Below, piece by piece: positions 38,501 to 44,500 of a stretch of 64,000 nucleotides of DNA (the first letter of the stretch is position 1; each line of letters starts with the position of its first letter). A model generated the notes under the pieces. That model saw only the letters and a program-made list of their open reading frames with translations, ran no database searches and was not told where the DNA came from. A program made the position numbers and the translations under genes. The DNA is taken from positions 23,861,167-23,925,166 of the forward strand of contig NC_133489.1 in assembly GCF_025370935.1 (NCBI RefSeq), in the 5' to 3' direction. The stretch comes from Choristoneura fumiferana (taxonomy: Eukaryota > Arthropoda > Insecta > Lepidoptera > Tortricidae).

Positions 38501-41500
38501 CGCGCACTACCGCGCGCCGCACCGGTGAGCTGACCTGACCACCTCACACTACCACGCGCCGCACCGGTGAGCTGACCTGACCACCTCACACTACCGCGCG
38601 CCGCACCGGTGAGCTGACCTGACCACCTCACACTACCGCGCGCCGCACCGGTGAGCTGACCTGACCACCTCACACTACCGCGCGCCGCACCGGTGAGCTG
38701 ACCTGACCACCTCACACTACCGCGCGCCGCACCGGTGAGCTGACCTGACCACCTCACACTACCGCGCGCCGCACCGGTGAGCTGACCTGACCACCTCACA
38801 CTACCGCGCGCCGCACCGGTGAGCTGACCTGACTACCTCACACTACCGCCCGCCGCACCAGTGAGCTGACCTGACCACCTCACACGCCCGCCACGACCGC
38901 TCCTGTGTTACTGTCCACGTGAGCTGAGGCCCGCTGGGTTATGAAGTTAAATGGTCGCTGCGTGCAGAACCGCCATTTAACGCTATTTTGGCACGCGCGA
39001 GGAAGCGTCAGTCTGGGCTACGCTATGGCTCAAGGCACGGATCGGGTCGCGGGGAGGCGCGTCACGCGCGCCTTCAGTGCAGATGCATGTTCCACGCGCC
39101 TCACCATGACCCGCAACTCTGCCTCAGAACAGTATCCCCAAATGTACGTCTCGGTCTGAGAGTGTTCCAGGTTGCGCCAGTCGGTCGCTGACGGCCTGTG
39201 GTTGCGGCAGGTACTCGGTGTCGGAGGAGGCGGCGTCGGGCGGCGCGGCCGTGTCGGTGCTGCGGCTGCGCGCGCTGGCGCCGGCCGACGGCGGCCGCTA
39301 CACGTGCCGCGCCACCAACGACCACGGCGCCGCCGAACACTCCGCGCGCCTCAACGTGTACGGTGAGCGTGCGGCGCGTCGCTGACCCCCCCCCCCCCCC
39401 CCCCCCACGCGCCGCCCTCACGCCATCTCTCTCGCCCGCAGGCCCGCCGTCCATCCGCGCCGCGGGCCCGGTGCGCGTGGTGGCGGGCACCAACGCCACC
39501 GTCTACTGCCCCTACGCTGGATATCCGATCAGGTCCATAGAGGTGCATTCTATAGGATGATTCCTTTTAGGGTGAAGCCGGACGGGCGTAATTTTTTGAG
39601 TCACCGTGTGGCACGAACTGGACTTTTGTATAAAACCGAATGCAGCAGAAATTACGCGACCGAAAATACGCGGTTCACGACTCAAAAAATTACGGGTTCA
39701 CCCATACGCCTGCCTGCGGCGCACACGTGCGCTCGTCGAAACCGAATCGCTTATGTACTTATGTGGAACCTTTTCTCGACAAATGATCCGTGAACACGTT
39801 TCTTATGAGATGAGAGAGTCACTCGATGCTTCGGCTGTAACACTTGCAATATTTCAAAATTTCAATCACGTGGACTACGTATGAGTTTTCGAATCGAAAG
39901 ATGTTCACTTTAATTTTCTTTTCTTCCTCACATCATTGAGCTAAGCGATATTTTAATCACTCATGTAGAGCTGACCGATTATTTAATTTAAATGGTCTTT
40001 AATTTTTAATGGTAAAATAACAGAAGTAGGTAGGTATCAATTCACTCGTTAAACTCGCATAAGTATACGTGTGTGGTAAGATGTTTGTGCAAATAAAGTA
40101 CAGCACGATTATATTTAGTATACTGTGCAGTGTGCAAGTCTTTAATTAGCAAAAGTCAACCGATACGTCTGTGGCTACCATAAGCCGCCTAATCAACAAT
40201 CAAATGGTCCTGAGGATCGTAAAGGAATTTTCTCAAACATGACATGAAATATTGACGTTGTGTTACAAATAATAGGCTGAGAAGTATTGCGCTGCAGGCG
40301 CTGTGCCCGTAGCACGAAAAAAAAAACAAAAAAACCGGCCAAGAGCGTGTCGGACACGCCCGAAATAGGTTTCCGTGTGTCCGACACGCTTTTGGTCGGT
40401 TTTTTTTTAATTTTAGTTGGTTCGAGTCCCGGCGAGGCAAGCGAGTTTTAGAAAATCTTTGAATGCAGTTTTGTTTCTTTTTTAAAATAAAGGAATGTCT
40501 CCTTTAAGTAAAATGAGTCAACTTAAGGATTTAAGGTAGTTTCCCTCCATTGCCCGACTTATTTTTCCACACTGTATGTGCACGTTCTGTCAGCACATAC
40601 GAGGTACAAATAAGGACGTTCGTGAATTGTTCCTGATTCGTCGTATTCCTGTTTCCTTGGATTTCTCTTTCATCGCATTCCTGATTCGTCGTATTCTTGT
40701 TTCGTTGGAATTATCTATATATAATTGATTTAATATCATGCAGTAAGCCAGTATTTATTCGAAAGGAAGATTTGTTTTAAATATTAAATACAAAAGTAGT
40801 CGCGGTATTTGCATAGTTTCATTTGATATTATTGAAAATCCTACGAATCAGGAATGCGACGAAACAGGAATCTGACGAAAACCGGAATACGACGAATCAG
40901 GATCAATTCCGTATAACGGTGCGGGCTCTTTGTGTTGCAGCGCGGTGACGTGGTGGCGCGGCTCGGAGCGCGTGGGTGGCCCGGGGCGGGCGGGGCCGCG
41001 GGGCGGGCGGGGGCCGCGGGGCGGGCGGGGCCGCGGGGCGGGCGGGGGACGCCGGGCTGCGGCTGCGGCCGCCGCGCCCCGGACGCCGGCGCGTACGCCT
41101 GCAGCGTGACCGCGCCCGATGGGAGCACCGCGCGCCGCGACATCGAGATACAAGTCCTAAGTCAGTCCCGTGCGCCCCTGTTCCACCTATCCCTACCGCT
41201 GTATCCCCCCTGATCGAGGTATGTGGAATATTTTTCCTTTCTTCTCCACCGGTAGGGATATCATTCCATGTATTTCTACTAAAATCCACGGCGGTAGCGA
41301 CATGTGGAATTTTGTCCAACCATCCATATTTCGCGATTTCGCAAATACTGTCATTAATATTTCCTTTATACTTGTTTTATTTTGTGTACTTATGTAATTG
41401 CGAAATGCGAATAAACGTTTTCTATTTCTATTTCTATTTCCATACTAAGCTGACCGTGTGGTAGGGACTTGTGGATTTTTTTCCAACCATCCATACTAAC

Positions 41501-44500
41501 TGACCGTTTTGTTTCTGTTATTTTATTAAAAAACGTTGTGAGAGTCACCTGGAAATCGATTTGGATGGTTGGAAAAAATCCACGAGATTAGATCAGATTT
41601 ATTTATTACCTACCCTTTGAAAAAATACATTATAAACACAATACATGTCAGTTAATTAAAAGAAGAAATTCACAAAAGGATCGTCAAATGTATACAAAAC
41701 ATAAATTATATTATGTATTACAATAAATTGACAGCCAAAATAAAAAGTAGAAAAAAAAGTCCCTACAAGACGGCGATCTAGTATGGATGGTTGGAAATAA
41801 TACCACACGGTCAACTAGTATAGATGGTTGAAAAAAATCCACAAGTCCCTACCAGGCGGGCACTTAGTATGGATGACTGGAAAACAATCTACAAGTCTCT
41901 ACCACACGGTCAGCTAGTATGGATGGTTGGAAAATATTCCACATGTCCCACCGGTGGGGGCTGGGAGGGAAAAGTGGACATATTATTTCCTTCTATCCCT
42001 ACCGGTAATGTAGAAAGGAAAATATTCCAAGTATCTTTATCGGTAGGGATAGGTGGAACAGAGGCCCGTGCGCGACCCGTCTTCAAATCTATCAGGAATA
42101 TCTCAGCGGGTGGTCGGGTCGTATTCGACATAGCTAGCGAAACCGAGATCAAATGTTAGACCTAAAATTCCAATGAATACCTTCACGGGACCTTTCACTC
42201 CGAGTGATCAAATTGTCCGCTGAAATATTCCGGAATCTATACTAACTAATATTATAAAGAGGAAAGATTTGGATTTCTGGATTTTTGTATTTTTATATTT
42301 GTGCTTGTTTGTTACGAATTAACTCAAAACTACTGAACTGCTTTTAAAAATTCTTTCACTATTACAATTCTTAATTATTCCAAAGTGCTATAGGCTATAT
42401 TTATAACCAGAAAAAATGTAATAAAAGTTGTCATAAAACATCTTTCATCGCATGCGCTGTTTTTTACATTATAAAAATTGACAGAAATACCGACTTTAAT
42501 CAGACCATGTTATCATCCATACCTTTGCATTAACCTGTCCTCTCCCCTCTGGGCCCTTTGATCCTGTTATCCTGGGAGATGACAGATTAATCCTTATCCA
42601 AATAAATAATTTCATATTCAAGACGGTTTCAATACCTGTAGATTTCTTTTTGAATTATTGAAATCGGACATTCCATTCAAAAGATATTACGAATTTAAAA
42701 ATATCAATATAACCAAAAAATGCATTTAGGTAGGTACTCTACGTTGACGCGCCCCGGCTTCGCGCGGATCGGGTGTAGTTTTTGGGAAATGGAGTTGAAA
42801 AATGTGTGCTCTTGATTATAGACCTCAGTTTTGTACCCAAAGGGTAATAAAAACGGGACCTTATTACTAAGACACCACTGTCCGTCTGTCTGTCTGTCAC
42901 TAAGCAGTATCTTATGTACCTACCGTGAAGCTAGACAGTTGAAATTTTCACAGATGGTGTTTTCTGTTGCAACTATAACAACAAATACTAAAAACAGAAT
43001 AAAATAAATATTTAAGGATGGCTCCTATACAACAAACGTGTTTCTTTGCCGTTTTTTGCTAATGTCTAATGTACGGAACCCTACGTGCGGGAGTCCGACT
43101 CGCACTTGGCAGTTTTTAATTTATTTTGCCCGTGCAAAGCCGGCGTAGGTCGCTAGTAAATAATGAATCGACAACGTACGCGAACGTGTCGCTAATATGC
43201 GGAACGGGTGGTGCGCGCAGACCCGCCGCAGATCTCCCCGTTCATGTTCTCGTCGGAGCTGCGCGAGGGCAGCTCTGCGCAGGCGCTGTGCGGCGCGTGG
43301 GCCGGCGACCGCCCGCTCTACTTCACCTGGCGCAAGGACGGCGCGCCGCTGCCGCCCGCGCTGCAGGTCCAGGAGAAGAGCCTCGGGGACTTCTCGCTGC
43401 TGGTGTTCCCCGCGCTGGACGCGCGGCACGCCGGACGCTACACGTGCCGCGTCGCCAACGCCGCCGCCGCCGCCGAGTACAGCGCCGACCTCAGCGTCAA
43501 GGGTGAGTGCGCCCCGCCCCCGCCCCGCCCCCTGACACGAGCTGACCGGCCGTCTTGTGCGCGCAGTGCCGCCGGCCTGGACCACGGAGCCCTCCGATGT
43601 GGCCGTGCTGCTGGGCGCGCCGCTGCTGCTCGAGTGCGCCGCGCGAGGTCACCCGGCCCCGGTCGTCACGTGGTATAGAAAAGTCGGTAAGTGCCCGGCT
43701 ACATGCGTCGTCCGCGATGCGTGACGTTGTATTTATAACTTCGGCGGCGGGAGTCTTTAGGTTTACTAAATTATCATGCGATCCGACCGACAGGAGAATC
43801 TCTGAGCGACCCGGAGAGCGACGAGCGCTGGGAGGAGGTGTCCGGCGGGCCGTGGGCGGCGGCGGGCGGCGCGCTGGCGGCGCCGGCCGCGCGGGGCTGC
43901 GGGGCCGCTACCGCTGCCGCGCCGACAACGGCGTGGGCGCGCCGCTACTCAAGCACGTCGACGTCACGGTGCACGGTCGGTAACGCGCGCGCCCCGAGGC
44001 CTTATTCATAAAAAGTTAGAGCCTCCTTGAAGGCTCCTTGAAGGCCCGATGCTAAAAACATTGATTCATAAACGTCTGATAGCGCTAATCAGTCGATCAA
44101 GGCTCTGCTAAAGTTAGAGGACCGCAGAGCCTCCTTTATCTCCCTGCTAAGTCACAAAATGGCCGCCACAAGTTTGAACAGCTGACTTTGACGAGCAAAA
44201 AAACATACCGAAGATATTTATAGTGTGGGTCATGCAAAGATTAAAAAAAAACTGGAAAATTTATTTTCAGGAATTTGTATTTAAAAATCCTCTAAATTAG
44301 GTATTTATTAGTGCTACTTTACTAACGATAAATATGAAAAAAAAATAGCGTGATTAACATAATTACGGCTTTTTGCACTTAGGTACAACATAAACATGCG
44401 GATTGGAAATGGCGGGAAAACAAACATCTCGCTTTTTATTTTTTTCCCTGCTAATTTGCTGTCACTGCTGTCATATTTTTTTTTAAATTATCGATGAGGC

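Noticed and set aside
38473..38799. 108-residue - strand frame of repeated RWSGQLTGAARGSV
   Set aside because: It is only the translation of the 42-bp minisatellite, whose period is a multiple of three.
38515..38885. Regular repeat array resembling a CRISPR
   Set aside because: Units are contiguous without unique spacers, there are no cas genes, and the genome is eukaryotic.
40841..41319. Proline/arginine-rich - strand frames of 100-138 residues
   Set aside because: They are antisense of the GC repeat in exon 13 and arise because GC-rich DNA lacks stop codons.
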